A stretch of 6,205 bases of DNA, taken from RGIG5327 sp045612485 (GTDB taxonomy: Bacteria > Verrucomicrobiota > Lentisphaeria > Victivallales > UBA1829). The position numbers and the translations under genes are program-made. Below the pieces are notes generated by a model. It searched no databases, had not been told where the DNA came from, and worked only from the letters and a program-made list of their open reading frames with translations. The stretch's first letter is position 1; every line of letters starts with the position of its first letter. Below are positions 5,954 to 6,205 of this stretch, piece by piece. The stretch lies in assembly GCA_045612485.1 (NCBI GenBank), contig JAZKZE010000128.1:1-6205 (forward strand). The letters run 5' to 3'.

Positions 5954-6006
5954 ATTGACGCATTTTATGTGCCATGGCACACTTGTGTCTCACTATGTGC
6001 GTCAAT
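5954..6006. repeat. Nested dyad: 9-base inverted repeat framing a 14-base palindrome
   Basis: ATTGACGCA (5954-5962) is matched by the inverted copy TGCGTCAAT (5998-6006). Between them lies the perfect palindrome TGTGCCATGGCACA (5968-5981). A direct copy of ATGGCACAC (5974-5982) occurs just outside at 6007-6015. Such stacking suggests a protein-binding or recombination site, but no known site is recognised. Confidence 0.7.
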
Positions 6007-6143
6007 ATGGCACACAGTGGCAACATTCACCACAATATCTTGTGCTCCGTGGCTACTTGGCACGAAAATTGCTACTACATTTAGCGAGTTACCTCGTTGG
6101 TAGATTCTGTGTTGTTTGACATGCTTCTTGGATATTGACCTTG

Positions 6144-6159
6144 CCAGTCGCAAGACTGG
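6144..6159. other. 6-bp hairpin with GCAA tetraloop on the plus strand
   Basis: CCAGTC (6144-6149) and GACTGG (6154-6159) enclose GCAA, a stable GNRA-type loop if transcribed rightward. The arms repeat those of the tRNA-Phe terminator (shared GCCAGTCG and GACTGG). No T-run follows on either strand. Confidence 0.6.
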
Positions 6160-6205
6160 TCGGAATCGCGAATTGTCTATCCGGACATGGCGGTTTAGAA
6201 AACTG

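Larger units (their letters stand above)
5696..6205. other. Right-end region without a recognisable gene
   Basis: About 510 bases after the tRNA terminator hold no reading frame I can support as a gene. The plus-strand frames here give low-complexity, Phe/Ile/His-rich translations with no domain. On the minus strand two frames are open from the right edge: one ends at TAA 6091-6089 (38 codons, ending TTQNLPTR) and one at TAA 5967-5965 (79 codons, ending SETQVCHGT). At most one can be real, and neither is recognised. The stretch is unusually rich in short repeats, listed separately. It may be an intergenic region, the 3' end of a gene entering from the right, or the border of a mobile element. 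Confidence 0.5.

Noticed and set aside
5593..5958. 121-codon plus-strand ORF beginning inside the tRNA gene
   Set aside because: It overlaps the tRNA and its terminator, has no ribosome site, and the translation is low in domain-like structure. It is a by-product of the tRNA sequence.
5808..6119. 103-codon plus-strand ORF in the right-end region
   Set aside because: No ribosome site, an unusual composition rich in Cys, His, Gln and Tyr, and it runs through the repeat cluster.
5620..6205. Integration attachment site at the tRNA-Phe 3' end
   Set aside because: No convincing direct repeat of the tRNA 3' end (TTCGATCCCC to CCA) occurs downstream within the window, and no integrase is visible.
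5135..6205. CRISPR array or riboswitch
   Set aside because: The repeats are short, few and irregularly spaced, and no known riboswitch core was recognised upstream of any gene.

Overview
The window looks like chromosomal core sequence of a Gram-negative-type bacterium with type IV pili. It holds a minus-strand run of genes, a plus-strand tRNA-Phe, and about 500 bases of unexplained DNA at the right edge. The moderate base composition, AT-rich spacers, strong GGAGG-type ribosome sites, genomically encoded CCA on the tRNA and tandem PilT-type ATPases would suit the PVC group (for example Lentisphaerota). That placement is a guess from style, not from a marker gene.

Minus strand, in transcription order from right to left. 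(1) 5134-3473 is a 553-residue protein made almost entirely of membrane helices, of unknown function, with a strong Shine-Dalgarno and a plausible promoter. (2) 3471-2896 is a 2H phosphodiesterase-fold protein (ThpR/LigT type), one base after the stop of gene 1 and therefore probably translationally coupled. Both of its HxTx catalytic motifs are altered. (3) 2866-1991 is TruA, tRNA pseudouridine synthase, with intact catalytic motifs. After a 134-base AT-rich gap come (4) 1856-81, a 591-residue PilT/PilU-family ATPase with a roughly 200-residue N-terminal extension, and (5) the first 19 codons of a second PilT-like protein (59-1), which runs off the left edge. Genes 1-3 look like one unit. Genes 4-5 form a second pair, perhaps with its own promoter, although no clear terminator separates the two groups.

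Plus strand. 5578-5653 is tRNA-Phe(GAA) with a good sigma70-type promoter, an A-tract region upstream and a hairpin/T-run terminator downstream. Its acceptor stem has a G4-A69 mismatch.

Non-genic parts. 5135-5496 lies between the divergent membrane gene and the tRNA. It contains a hairpin flanked by 13-base direct repeats, an octamer tandem repeat, and a promoter-like plus Shine-Dalgarno-like set that leads only into two overlapping mini-ORFs. 5696-6205 has no recognisable gene. It is rich in short inverted and direct repeats (a 14-base palindrome framed by 9-base inverted repeats, several ATGGCACA copies, two hairpins), and two minus-strand frames are open at its right edge. It may be the flank of a mobile element or of an unrecognised gene.

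Thematically, TruA, the 2H protein and tRNA-Phe concern RNA, while the PilT pair concerns pilus retraction or twitching motility. No new defence or biosynthetic system is evident. The most notable points are the altered active site of the 2H protein, the unusual PilT paralogue and the repeat-rich right end.
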